From Cohnella hashimotonis (GTDB taxonomy: Bacteria > Bacillota > Bacilli > Paenibacillales > Paenibacillaceae): 64,000 nt of DNA. The stretch spans positions 7,502,001 to 7,566,000 of the forward strand of contig NZ_JAGRPV010000001.1 of the NCBI RefSeq assembly GCF_030014955.1. Direction: 5' to 3'. Made by a program: the position numbers and the translations under genes. This document shows positions 41,582-50,674 of the stretch, in pieces; position 1 is the stretch's first letter, and each line of letters opens with the position of its first letter. The notes beneath the pieces are model-generated. The model was given only the letters and a program-made list of their open reading frames with translations. It ran no database searches and was not told the origin of the DNA.

Positions 41582-42292
41582 TCACCAAGCAAATACGCCT
41601 TTCTCATCCAAAAACTCGCCATTATGGCGCTGGCCATCCGTCGCATATCCGACTATAATCGCAGCGGCGGCTTCCTTCGTTTTCCCGCCCGCCGCATTGC
41701 CGTTCAGATCGGTGGTCGTGAATCCCGGCGTGACCGCGAATACTTGCGCGCCGCTGTCTCGGACTTCATAAGCCATCGACAGCGTCATGGCGTTGTTGGC
41801 CGTCTTGGACGAGTTGTAGTCGAAGGCGTTCAGCGTGAACGCGGCATTTTGCATATGGTCCAGGGATGCCATGTCGGTCGAGACGTTGACGACGGTCCCT
41901 TCGTTCGCCTTGATCAAAGGGAACAGGCGCTGGTTCAGGCGGAAGGTGCCGAAGAAGTTGACCTCGAAGGCGTTGCGCAGGTCTTCTTCTTTGGTATCGG
42001 TAAACGAGCGTGAGAACGCGCCCGGCATGCCGGCATTGTTGATGAGCAGCGTGAGCTCGGAGTGGTTCTTGTTAATCGTGTCGGCGGCCTGTTCGATGGA
42101 CTCCAAGTCGCTCATGTCGATCGCCACGAATTCGACGTCCAGCCCTTTGGACGCCAGCTGTGCGACGGCCGCTTCGCCCAACTTGGCGCTGCGCGCGCCA
42201 AGGAGAACTTTCCAGCCTGCCTCGCCCAACTGCTTCACGACCTCATATCCGATTCCTTTATTCGCGCCGGTGACGAATGCGGTCTTTTTCAT
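41582..42292 (-). CDS. SDR-family carbonyl reductase
   Basis: A 236-residue classical SDR with TGANKGIGYEV (residues 8-18), NNAGMPG, NVSTDMASL (catalytic Ser) and YNSSKTANN (Tyr/Lys). The TGANKGIG form is typical of carbonyl-reductase-like SDRs that reduce aldehydes or quinones with NADPH. It is divergent from a MerR regulator, and its promoter has the 19-base spacer typical of MerR activation, so it is likely induced by an electrophile or drug. Confidence 0.92.
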   Translation of the reverse strand: MKKTAFVTGANKGIGYEVVKQLGEAGWKVLLGARSAKLGEAAVAQLASKGLDVEFVAIDMSDLESIEQAADTINKNHSELTLLINNAGMPGAFSRSFTDTKEEDLRNAFEVNFFGTFRLNQRLFPLIKANEGTVVNVSTDMASLDHMQNAAFTLNAFDYNSSKTANNAMTLSMAYEVRDSGAQVFAVTPGFTTTDLNGNAAGGKTKEAAAAIIVGYATDGQRHNGEFLDEKGVFAW

Positions 42293-42335
42293 GCGAATCC
42301 CTCTTTCCGTAAGTGGTTTTCCTTTAACGATTTAT

Positions 42336-42366
42336 AAGTTACTATGCTACACTTAGTGTAGGTCAA
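42336..42366 (-). promoter_or_regulatory. MerR-type promoter of the SDR gene
   Basis: On the minus strand TTGACC (42361-42366) and TAACTT (42336-42341) are separated by 19 bases. The palindrome CTACAC-TTA-GTGTAG (42347-42361) lies in that spacer. Over-long spacers with a central dyad are the hallmark of promoters that MerR proteins twist open. Confidence 0.8.
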
Positions 42367-42395
42367 CCATGATTTTGAGATAAGCGAGGGCGCGT

Positions 42396-42755
42396 ATGCT
42401 GACGATCGGTGAAGTGGCGAAGGACGTCGGAATCAATATCGGAGCCATCCGTTTTTACGAGAGAAAAGGACTGCTGGAGCCCGCCGCCCGCAGCGAGCAG
42501 AATAACCGTCTTTACACGGAGCATGATCGGAACTGGCTGCTGTTCATCAAGTGTCTTCGCGAGACGGGGATGAGCGTGGAGGACATCAAGACGTATTATG
42601 ACAAGGTAAAGGAAGGCACCTCCACCCTGCCGGAGCGAATCGATATGATTCAGGCGCAGAAGGCGAAGCTGCTGCAGGACATCGAGGAGAAAAACGCGCA
42701 GCTCGTTCGTCTGGAAGAGAAGCTGGAGCGATATTACCGCGGAGAAAATTACTAA
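42396..42755 (+). CDS. MerR-family transcriptional regulator
   Basis: A 119-residue MerR protein. TIGEVAKDVGINIGAIRFYERKGLL is the winged helix-turn-helix (residues 3-27), followed by the second helix pair (LRETGMSVEDIKTYY) and a long dimerisation coiled coil (RIDMIQAQKAKLLQDIEEKN). There is no C-terminal ligand domain or metal-binding Cys, so it is of the small NmlR/AdhR-like kind. GAGGG precedes ATG 42396. It is divergent from the SDR gene, whose promoter carries its probable operator. Confidence 0.93.
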   Translation: MLTIGEVAKDVGINIGAIRFYERKGLLEPAARSEQNNRLYTEHDRNWLLFIKCLRETGMSVEDIKTYYDKVKEGTSTLPERIDMIQAQKAKLLQDIEEKNAQLVRLEEKLERYYRGENY

Positions 42756-42798
42756 AAACCTCCTGCACCGCATGATGAGCGGTGTTGGGTTTTTTTTG
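42755..42798 (+). terminator. Intrinsic terminator of the merR gene
   Basis: AACC...TGCACCGC and GCGGTGTTGGGTT pair imperfectly around ATGATGA, followed by a run of eight T. Confidence 0.75.
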
Positions 42799-42888
42799 TC
42801 GTATAGGCAACGCAGGAATTCAGCGCTACTTGTCGAAACCTAAAACAATAAAATATTTCCAGTTCAATTTTGGAAGGAAGTTTAATGG

Positions 42889-43326
42889 ATGTACTGTTAC
42901 AACGATGGTCAACCTGCCGTAGGAACTTGTACGTATTGCGGAAAGTTTTATTGCAAAGATTGCATGGTCGACGTGAAAGGAAAGTTCTTTTGCCGAGAGC
43001 ATGTTAACAATGCGTTCGATGAGGCCAGGCAGCAAGCGGCGGCAACGCATTCTCCCAACATCGTTATTAATAATGCAAACAACAATATAAATCGAAACAT
43101 CAACACGTCAGGCGGCTATGCTTATCCCTATAAAAGCAAAGGAATCGCCTTGTTGCTGTGTCTCTTTTTTGGTTGGATAGGCGCGCATCGGTTCTACGTC
43201 GGTAAGGCCGGCACGGGCGTGTTGTATTTTCTCACCGGAGGATTTATGGGAATTGGCGTCGTTTTGGATTTGGTCTTAATCATTGTCGGGTCATTCCGGG
43301 ACAAGGCCGGTTATCCGTTGCGTTGA
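42889..43326 (+). CDS. TM2-domain membrane protein with N-terminal zinc-finger
   Basis: A 145-residue protein. Residues 1-40 have paired Cys/His (CYND, CTYCGKFYCKDC, FFCREH), a B-box-like zinc site. A low-complexity Asn-rich stretch (NNANNNINRNIN) follows. The end is a TM2 domain: SKGIALLLCLFFGWIGAHRFYVGKAGTG, then a second helix (IGVVLDLVLIIVG). TM2 proteins are small membrane proteins without defined activity. AAGGAAG lies 8 bases before ATG 42889. It appears monocistronic with a downstream terminator. Confidence 0.88.
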   Translation: MYCYNDGQPAVGTCTYCGKFYCKDCMVDVKGKFFCREHVNNAFDEARQQAAATHSPNIVINNANNNINRNINTSGGYAYPYKSKGIALLLCLFFGWIGAHRFYVGKAGTGVLYFLTGGFMGIGVVLDLVLIIVGSFRDKAGYPLR

Positions 43327-43752
43327 GGCCGGTACGGCGAGATCGGAACGCAGTGTTCGTTCTCTCCTCCTGCTGTTCAGATGAACATCGTCGAAAATGT
43401 CCTCCACCAACCTAAAATCCTCCGACGCCTCGACCGATGCGGTGACGGAGGTTTTTTCTTTATTTCCGCTCAAACCCTAAGATCCGGTCCCTATCGTCGG
43501 AAACGTCATCATGATCGGTCGATCGGTCATCGACACTCCTAATCGCCTCATCTTACTATAAATAGGAACGCACGGCACCAAGACAGCACGAATGGGCCCG
43601 CCATAGAAATCGGATTGGAAGCGTTGCCAGAAAGGCCGTTTGAAGCGGCGAAGGCCAAGGAGACGGAGGTGAAAAAGCAGACTTGTTGTAACACAGATTG
43701 CCGCAAAGGAAACAACATCTGCGAACGACAATAGAGGAGGAGTAACGGAAAA
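43327..43752. other. Intergenic region before the giant SLH glycosidase
   Basis: An intrinsic terminator (CCTCCG at 43419-43424 with CGGAGG at 43446-43451, then TTTTTT) ends the TM2 transcript. A weak promoter candidate is TCGACA-18-TACTAT (43530-43535, 43554-43559). The ribosome site GGAGGAG lies at about 43736-43742. Minus-strand frames here have no convincing start. Nothing else is seen. Confidence 0.6.
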
Positions 43753-46700
43753 ATGAGGAATTCGATCATACAACGAGCGAAAAAGGGCTTGGCCGGACTC
43801 GTCGCGGCGACCCTGCTGGCGTCGGTATTGCCTATGACGTCCTTCGCCGCCGACGACGTACCGACAGCGCCCAGCTATGCGATATTAGGGTCCAAGGTCG
43901 AGGCGAAGTTAATGAGCGTACAGGCTTCGCCTTACCCGGCGGGAGAGGCCAGAGTCGTCACAAAAGACGGAACGGAGGGCTGGGAGCTTACTACGGACGA
44001 ATGGCCTGGATTTATCCGCGTGAACGTCGACGACGCCTATATCTTCGGCGGCAGCAACCGGGTGGAGGTCGACGTCAAGTATTTCGACGAGTCTGCCGAA
44101 GACGGCGTGATGGGTAAGTTCACCATCGCCTACAATTCGGTAGATGCGATTTGGAAGGAAGCGGAGACTGTCCAGTTGACGGGAACGAACAAGTGGCTGG
44201 TGCATAAGTTCATCCTGGAGGATGCCAAGTTCGCCAACGAGTCCGAAGGCAACGACTTCCGGGTGGCCTACTGGGCACAGTCGATGGGCAAGAGTCCGAA
44301 GCCGATCACGATCGGATCCATTGCCGTCGAGAAGCTGAAGAACTCTGTAACAGCGCCCAGCTACGCGATATTAGGGTCCAAGGTCGAGAAGAAGTTAATG
44401 AGCGTAGAGGCTTTTCCCTATAATGATGTCGCCAAGGTCGCCACCAAAGCCGGCAGGGAAGGTTGGGAGCTCACGCCGGATGAATGGCCCGGATTTATTC
44501 GTGTCAACGTCGACGACTCCTATATCTTCGGCGGCAACAACCGGGTGGAGGTCGACGTCGAGTATTTCGACGAGTCGTCCGACGACGGCGTGCCAGGGAA
44601 GTTTACCATCGCTTACAATTCGGTAGAGGCGACCTTCAAGGAAGCGGAGACCGTACAGTTGACGGGAACGAATAAGTGGCTGGTGCATAAGTTCGTCTTG
44701 GAGGATGCCAAGTTCGCCAACGAATCCGAAGGTAACGACTTCCGGGTTGCCTATTGGGCGCAGTCAATGGGCAAGAGTCCGAAGCCGGTCGTGATCGGGT
44801 CCATTTCCGTCGAGAAGCTGAAGCGAGTTTCAATGACCGGCACATCCGATAAAGTCGGCAATATTTTTGACGTGAACGAAGATCCGACGATTAATCTGGA
44901 GTTCGTCAACGAATACGACCAGCCGGATACGCTGGCGGTTGACTATCAGGTGTTTGACGCCGCCTACGGCCGATTGCTGAAGACCGGCTCCGTTTCGGTA
45001 GAAGCGGCTCCCAATAGCGTGAAGACGATAGAAAAACTGAAGCTGGATATCAAGGATAAAGGCGTCTATACGCTCCTCATCGATGCGAAGGATGCGGACG
45101 GTTCGACGAATATCCATCAGGATATTCCGTTCAGCATCATTCAGAAATTGGATCCAAGCAATACGCTCCCGAACAGCGTTTTCGGCGCACAAACGCATCT
45201 GGCCTGGGGAGGCATCTACAACGCGGAGAAGATCGCGCCTCTCTTCAAGGATATCGGGGCCAAATATGCGCGGGACGAATACTACTGGAGCAGCGTCGAA
45301 ACAACGAAAGGGGTTTACACGTTCCCCGAAGGCTACGACCATTACATTGATACGGAAATCCAAAACGGCATCGTGCCGCTGATCGAGCTGAATTTCGGCA
45401 ACAATTTTTACGATGGCGGCAAGGCGCCTCACACGCCGGAAGCCGTCGCAGCTTACGCGAACTACTGCAGAGCGGTCGTCGCGCATTTGAAGGGCAAGGT
45501 CAAGTACTTCGAGATCTGGAACGAGTGGAACGGCAGCTTCGGCAACGGGCTTGGCGTCTCGGAATACTATACGCTTCTTAAAGAAGCCTATAAGGCGATT
45601 AAAGAAGCCAACCCGGATGCCGTCGTATTGGGCGGCGCGGTGGCCGCTTCCGATTACGGCTGGCTTGAGTCGCTTCTGAAGGCGGGCGGCGGTGATTATA
45701 TGGATGTCATCTCTTTCCACCCTTATACGAATGCCGGTCCGGAGGGCGCGAAGTTCGCGGAGACGATGGTTCGCGTCAAGGAATCGTTCAAAAAGCTCGG
45801 CTTCGACAAGCCGATGTGGGCCACGGAGATCGGCTGGAGCTCGGGCAATCACACCGAAGTCGAGCAGGCGGCGTTCGCTACGCAGATCAAGACGCTGGTG
45901 CTGTCGATACCCGGCGTCCTCGATAAAGTTCTCTGGTACGACTCGCTGAATGACGGCATGGACAAATCGGACTACGAAAGCAACTTCGGTTTGCTTAGCC
46001 AAAGAGGACCGTATTCGGCGAAGCCGGCGTACGTCGCGCTCTCGGCCAACGAGAACCTGCTTGGCGACGCGAGCTTCGTCAAGGAATACAAGCTGGACGA
46101 CAATATCCGCATTCTGAAGTTCCACAGCACTGCCAGGGGCAAGGACATCCTCGCCTTGTGGACGAAGAACAAACCGCAAACGATCGGCTTGAATCTCGGG
46201 ACCGACACGTTTAAGACCGTCGATCTGTTCGGCAACGAAACGGATACGACAGCGGCCCAAAACATCCTGTCGACGACGTTAACGGGCACCCCCGTTTATT
46301 ATGTCGGCAGCTTCAGCGACCAGCTGTCGCTGGCAACGCCAAGTTTTAAAGCACAGAGCGATGAAATCAACGTCGCGGCCGGCGATACCGTCACGGTGAA
46401 CATCAGCCGTTCGGCTGCCGCTGCCGCCATGTCCGGCAAATACAGCGTGAGCATGCCGGCAGGCTGGACACTGGCAGAAGACGGTTCGTTTAAAGAAGGG
46501 CAGAGCGTCGACACGCTGACGTTCACGGTGCCAGCCGATTACGCGAACGATTCGGATACCATCGCGATCATCGCGAACGACAGCAGCGGGAGCAAGGTTG
46601 GCGACGTAAAGATCAACGTCAAAAAAGTGATTCCGATCGTCGTATCGGTAACCGCCAATCCGGTGAATCCGGCAGATCCCAGCAAAAAGTGGGAACTATT

Positions 46701-49401
46701 GGTGGAAATTCAGAACAACTATTCGAAGCTGGCCTTGTCGGCCGGCACGCTCAGCGTGACGGAGCCTGTGGGCTGGGCTGATACGCAAGCCGTGCCTTAT
46801 GACGCGATTAATCCGAGCGAGTCGCGCGTCATCAAGCTGCCGATTCCCGATGGCGCGATCAAGGAAGGCACGCATGTCAAATTGAACGTCCAGCCCGATT
46901 CCGGCGATGCGATCGTCATCGATCAGATCATCAACGATCTGTCCGTAGCGACGTACGCGCAGGCGTCGGTGACCGTTGACGGAAATATTACGGAAGAAGA
47001 ATGGGACAATGCCCAGACGAAGACGATCGATCAGGCTTCGCAGGTTGAGGGCATCGCCGACTGGGGCGGCCCGAGCGACTTGAGCGCGAAGTTCCGCACG
47101 AAGTGGGATGAGGAATATCTGTACCTGGCGATTCAAGCGACCGACAACGTTCATAACCAGCCTTATACGGACGGAAGCACCTGGCAGGCGGACGGCATTC
47201 AACTCGCGATCGATCCGGGCAGAATCTACGGCTCCGGCTCCCGCGGCTACAATGAGATCGGCTTTGCCTTGAACAATGACGGCACTGTGCAGAAGTATCG
47301 TTGGATCGCCGTCCCCGGGCAATTTTCGGGCGCGTTCGACGATATGAAGGTGGCCATCAAGCGAGACGAGGACGAGAAACAGACGAACTATGAGGTGGCG
47401 ATTCCCTGGGCGGAGATTATGCCTGAAGGCATGACCGCCAAGTCCGGTACGGACATCGGATTCTCGTTCCTGATCAACGACAGCGATGGAGGCGCACGCC
47501 GCGGCTGGATCCAGTACATGGGCGGTATCGGCGGCGATAAAAATCCGAAGTATCTCGCGGATCTGGTGCTGAAGGGCGTTCCTGCCGTCACGGGGATCAA
47601 TCTGACGTCCGACGCGGCAGATGCGTCGATCGCGGCCGGCGAATCCTTCCGCCTGACGGCGGCGCTGGACCCTGCGGATGCGGCGATCAAATCCGTCGTA
47701 TTCACGTCCGGAGATGACAAGGTCGCCTCGGTGAGCGATGTCGTGTACGACGCGGCGACTGGAACCACAAGCGCCAAGATCACAGGTTTGAAGGCTGGCG
47801 ACGGCGTCATTACCGCGACCGCGGGGGATGGGGGCGCGAAGGCCGAGTATCGGTTCGTCGTAAAGGAAGCGACCGATCCGGGCACCGGCGGCGACGAGGC
47901 GCCGGGCAAGGTATCGGCAGTCAACGTCGCGTCCTCGGACGGCAAGCTGACGCTGACCTGGGACGATCCGACGGATGAAGATCTGGCCTACGTTCGCATT
48001 GCCGGCGAATCCGCCGACGGTAAGCCGATCGCGGTGCGCCAGGTAAATGCGGGCGTTCGCCGGGCCGAGCTGGACGGATTGACGAACGGCGTAAACTACC
48101 GTCTGAAGCTTACGGCGGTCGACGCGGTCGGCCATGAATCCGAGGCCGTGTCCGTCGAAGGAACGCCGACAGCGCCGTACATTCCCTCTAATCCGCCGGC
48201 CTCGCCGACACCGGATCCGTCAAAGCCGGTCGTCGACAGCCGCGGACTCACGGTCGAAGCGAAATCGGACGCCTCCGGTCTGGCGAGCGCAGCGTTCAGC
48301 GCAGCGGATCTAGAGGGTGCGATCAAGGCGCTCGGCGGCTCCGAGCTTCGCATCGCGGTGAAGCCGGACACCGGGGCATCCGGCGTGCGCGTCGCGCTGC
48401 CGGCCGACGCCCTGCTCACGGCCTCGTCCGCCGGCACGCTCTCGTCGATCGTGATCGACAACGGACTGGCGCCGGTGACGCTGGACGCCAAATGGCTGGC
48501 GACGCAAGCCAAGGCCGGCGAGACCGTCACGCTGACGGTGGCCAAGGCGGACACATCGAAGCTGCCGCAGACGATTCAGGATCAACTGGCCGGACGTCCC
48601 GTCTACGACTTCAAGCTCGAGGTTGGCGGGCGTCGCGTGGAGCAGTTCGGCAAGAGCGGCGTTGTCCGCGTCGCCGTTCCTTATTCGCTGAGCGCAGGAC
48701 AGCAGGCCGGGCAGGTCGTCGTCTATTCCATCGACGACGAAGGACGCCTGACGCCGGTCGTTAACAGCCGATACGATTCGGCGACGGGTACGGTCCGGTT
48801 CGCGCCGGCGCATTTCAGCCTTTATGCGGTATCGTATGCGAAGACCCTCTTCAACGACTTGCAGCATTATGCCTGGGCGATTCCCGCCGTCGAAGCGCTC
48901 GCTGCTCGGGGCGCGGTTCGCGGGGACGGCAACGGCACGTTCCGACCGAACGGCATCGTGACGCGGGCGGAATTCGTAACGATGCTGGCGAACACCTTCG
49001 GGCTGGCATCCGAAGCGGGCTCCGACGCACCCACATTTACAGATGTAGCGGCAGGCCAGTGGTATTCGGACACCGTTGCCTCTGCGGCTAAGCTCGGCAT
49101 CGTGACCGGGCGTGCGGACGGCTCCTTCGGTCTCGATGCGCCGATCACGCGCCAAGAGATGGCTGCCATGCTGTACCGCGCGGCAAGCCAGCTGAAGCTT
49201 GACCTGAACGCTTCGTCGGCCGCGCAGGCCGCAGCGTTCACGGACGCGGACGCGATCGCGCCGTACGCGCGGGATGCGGCTGCTGCCATGCAGCGTGCCG
49301 GCATTCTTCAAGGCACCGGCGCGGGCGCCTTCGCTCCGGCAGCTTCCACGACGAGAGCGCAGGCCGCAACGGCGATCTACCGGCTGTTCGAGCGGCAATA
49401 A
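43753..49401 (+). CDS. Giant SLH-anchored clan GH-A glycosidase
   Basis: An 1882-residue surface enzyme. After a signal peptide (~1-32) come two near-identical 162-residue modules (about 37-198 and 199-360) of unknown fold, perhaps carbohydrate-binding. The catalytic TIM barrel (~460-790) has acid/base Glu591 in FEIWNEWNG and nucleophile Glu692 in WATEIGWSSG, as in GH39/GH5-like enzymes. A CBM9-like domain (~1070-1275, VDGNITEEEWDNA), a BIG2-type Ig domain, an FN3 domain and a Pro-rich linker follow. Then comes a ~190-residue module shared with the protein at 53498, and three SLH domains from ~1697. GGAGGAG lies 10 bases before ATG 43753. Substrate unknown. Confidence 0.9.
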   Translation: MRNSIIQRAKKGLAGLVAATLLASVLPMTSFAADDVPTAPSYAILGSKVEAKLMSVQASPYPAGEARVVTKDGTEGWELTTDEWPGFIRVNVDDAYIFGGSNRVEVDVKYFDESAEDGVMGKFTIAYNSVDAIWKEAETVQLTGTNKWLVHKFILEDAKFANESEGNDFRVAYWAQSMGKSPKPITIGSIAVEKLKNSVTAPSYAILGSKVEKKLMSVEAFPYNDVAKVATKAGREGWELTPDEWPGFIRVNVDDSYIFGGNNRVEVDVEYFDESSDDGVPGKFTIAYNSVEATFKEAETVQLTGTNKWLVHKFVLEDAKFANESEGNDFRVAYWAQSMGKSPKPVVIGSISVEKLKRVSMTGTSDKVGNIFDVNEDPTINLEFVNEYDQPDTLAVDYQVFDAAYGRLLKTGSVSVEAAPNSVKTIEKLKLDIKDKGVYTLLIDAKDADGSTNIHQDIPFSIIQKLDPSNTLPNSVFGAQTHLAWGGIYNAEKIAPLFKDIGAKYARDEYYWSSVETTKGVYTFPEGYDHYIDTEIQNGIVPLIELNFGNNFYDGGKAPHTPEAVAAYANYCRAVVAHLKGKVKYFEIWNEWNGSFGNGLGVSEYYTLLKEAYKAIKEANPDAVVLGGAVAASDYGWLESLLKAGGGDYMDVISFHPYTNAGPEGAKFAETMVRVKESFKKLGFDKPMWATEIGWSSGNHTEVEQAAFATQIKTLVLSIPGVLDKVLWYDSLNDGMDKSDYESNFGLLSQRGPYSAKPAYVALSANENLLGDASFVKEYKLDDNIRILKFHSTARGKDILALWTKNKPQTIGLNLGTDTFKTVDLFGNETDTTAAQNILSTTLTGTPVYYVGSFSDQLSLATPSFKAQSDEINVAAGDTVTVNISRSAAAAAMSGKYSVSMPAGWTLAEDGSFKEGQSVDTLTFTVPADYANDSDTIAIIANDSSGSKVGDVKINVKKVIPIVVSVTANPVNPADPSKKWELLVEIQNNYSKLALSAGTLSVTEPVGWADTQAVPYDAINPSESRVIKLPIPDGAIKEGTHVKLNVQPDSGDAIVIDQIINDLSVATYAQASVTVDGNITEEEWDNAQTKTIDQASQVEGIADWGGPSDLSAKFRTKWDEEYLYLAIQATDNVHNQPYTDGSTWQADGIQLAIDPGRIYGSGSRGYNEIGFALNNDGTVQKYRWIAVPGQFSGAFDDMKVAIKRDEDEKQTNYEVAIPWAEIMPEGMTAKSGTDIGFSFLINDSDGGARRGWIQYMGGIGGDKNPKYLADLVLKGVPAVTGINLTSDAADASIAAGESFRLTAALDPADAAIKSVVFTSGDDKVASVSDVVYDAATGTTSAKITGLKAGDGVITATAGDGGAKAEYRFVVKEATDPGTGGDEAPGKVSAVNVASSDGKLTLTWDDPTDEDLAYVRIAGESADGKPIAVRQVNAGVRRAELDGLTNGVNYRLKLTAVDAVGHESEAVSVEGTPTAPYIPSNPPASPTPDPSKPVVDSRGLTVEAKSDASGLASAAFSAADLEGAIKALGGSELRIAVKPDTGASGVRVALPADALLTASSAGTLSSIVIDNGLAPVTLDAKWLATQAKAGETVTLTVAKADTSKLPQTIQDQLAGRPVYDFKLEVGGRRVEQFGKSGVVRVAVPYSLSAGQQAGQVVVYSIDDEGRLTPVVNSRYDSATGTVRFAPAHFSLYAVSYAKTLFNDLQHYAWAIPAVEALAARGAVRGDGNGTFRPNGIVTRAEFVTMLANTFGLASEAGSDAPTFTDVAAGQWYSDTVASAAKLGIVTGRADGSFGLDAPITRQEMAAMLYRAASQLKLDLNASSAAQAAAFTDADAIAPYARDAAAAMQRAGILQGTGAGAFAPAASTTRAQAATAIYRLFERQ

Positions 49402-49466
49402 AGAAGCGGCGGCGCCGGCCGATCGGAGCGGTCTCCGGTCGACGGCGGTTGCCGCCGCCATATAAG

Positions 49467-49508
49467 ACGCCTTGTGGCCATCGACGAGATGACCGCAAGG
49501 CGTTTTTT
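49467..49508 (+). terminator. Intrinsic terminator of the giant SLH gene
   Basis: ACGCCTTGTGG (49467-49477) pairs with CCGCAAGGCGT (49493-49503) with one mismatch, followed by TTTTT. Confidence 0.85.
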
Positions 49509-49525
49509 GGCGGAATGCCGCACTC

Positions 49526-49573
49526 GAAAAAAGCTCGCCTGACGCAGCGATTCGCGCGCCAGGGAGCTTTTTG
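49526..49573 (-). terminator. Intrinsic terminator of the araC gene (minus strand)
   Basis: AAAAAAGCTCGCCTG and CAGGGAGCTTTTT pair around a GC-rich loop. On the minus strand the T-run follows the hairpin, 43 bases past the AraC stop. Confidence 0.75.
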
Positions 49574-49615
49574 TGCGATGTTGTCGGAAGTCGGGCGATC
49601 CTTCAGCCGTCGGCA

Positions 49616-50458
49616 CTAGGCCGTAAATTTGTTTTCTTTTCTCCAAACCGCGGGGCTGACGCCGTATCGCTGCTTAAAAAAACGGCTGAAATAATGAATG
49701 CTTTGGAAACCCGAAGCTTCGGCAATGCGCTGGACGCTCATCGCGGTCGTCGATAAGTAACAAAGAGCGGCGCTAAATCTGAGTTCGTGCAGATATTGCA
49801 AAGGGGTCTTGCCGCAGAGGCTGCGGAAGGCACGGATAAAATAGTTGTTTTCCATATTCGCCGCAATGGCCAAATCCCGTATCGACAACGGTTGATGGTA
49901 ACAGGCCTCCATTCTCCGCATCGCCTCTTGCAGCCGCTCTCGCGTCTCGGTCCGTACATACGCCGTCTGCGGCCGGTCTCGGGTTCCCCCCCTGCATACC
50001 CACGAATAGTGTCGAATCAGCAGCAACAGCTTGTTGATATCGTACTCGACCAGCTCGGATCGGATAGCGGAATATGGCGGGGCGATCTGCGAGCTATCCC
50101 AAAGCTGGCCGTTGGCCGTCCGGATCGGAGCGCATTCAGGGCGCGCTTCGTTCAGAACCCCGGTCTGATTCCAGTCCGTCGAGGCCGAGATACTCGGAAA
50201 TTCGAATTCGCCTTCAACCTCCAACTCGACGAATCCGAAACGGCAAGATTCCGACAGTGGCAGCAGCAGGTGGGGCGTGTTGGCCGGAATCAGAAACAGT
50301 GCCGGCGCGGCTGCCTCGAACCGCTCGCCCATCCAGTGCAAACGCACCTTTCCTTCCAAGACGGACAAGATCTCGTGGTAGGGATGAATGCCCCCGCTGC
50401 CGTTTTGTACAGGAGACGAGCGGTTCATTTCCACCAACTCGATTTTGCGTATCTTCAC
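49616..50458 (-). CDS. AraC-family transcriptional regulator
   Basis: A 280-residue AraC protein with an N-terminal cupin (IHPYHEILSVLEGKVRLHWMG, residues ~23-90) and a C-terminal double helix-turn-helix (LSIRDLAIAANMENNYFIRA and VQRIAEASGFQSIHYFSRFF). The start is GTG 50458, 8 bases after AGGAGG; the longer frame enters the divergent promoter region. It is divergent from the dehydrogenase operon at 50675 and probably activates it in response to a sugar or related ligand. Confidence 0.92.
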   Translation of the reverse strand: MKIRKIELVEMNRSSPVQNGSGGIHPYHEILSVLEGKVRLHWMGERFEAAAPALFLIPANTPHLLLPLSESCRFGFVELEVEGEFEFPSISASTDWNQTGVLNEARPECAPIRTANGQLWDSSQIAPPYSAIRSELVEYDINKLLLLIRHYSWVCRGGTRDRPQTAYVRTETRERLQEAMRRMEACYHQPLSIRDLAIAANMENNYFIRAFRSLCGKTPLQYLHELRFSAALCYLSTTAMSVQRIAEASGFQSIHYFSRFFKQRYGVSPAVWRKENKFTA

Positions 50459-50674
50459 TTGGCTCCCCTCCTTTCTAAACAATGCCAACCGCAATTGCCC
50501 CATGCGGAGCACGGTAGTCGATTTTGTACAAACGCGATTCAAAAAAACGCTGTGCTGTCCGCACCATTTGCTCGTCCATATCTTCCAGAAAGGCCGTAGC
50601 GTGCAAAGACAAAACGGGCCGCATTCGTTAAGCTGTAGCCATCTTCCATCTTACCCGCAAAGGAGCGGTTCATC

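Noticed and set aside
43477..43773. Minus-strand frames upstream of the giant glycosidase
   Set aside because: They run into its ribosome site and signal peptide region and have no start signal.
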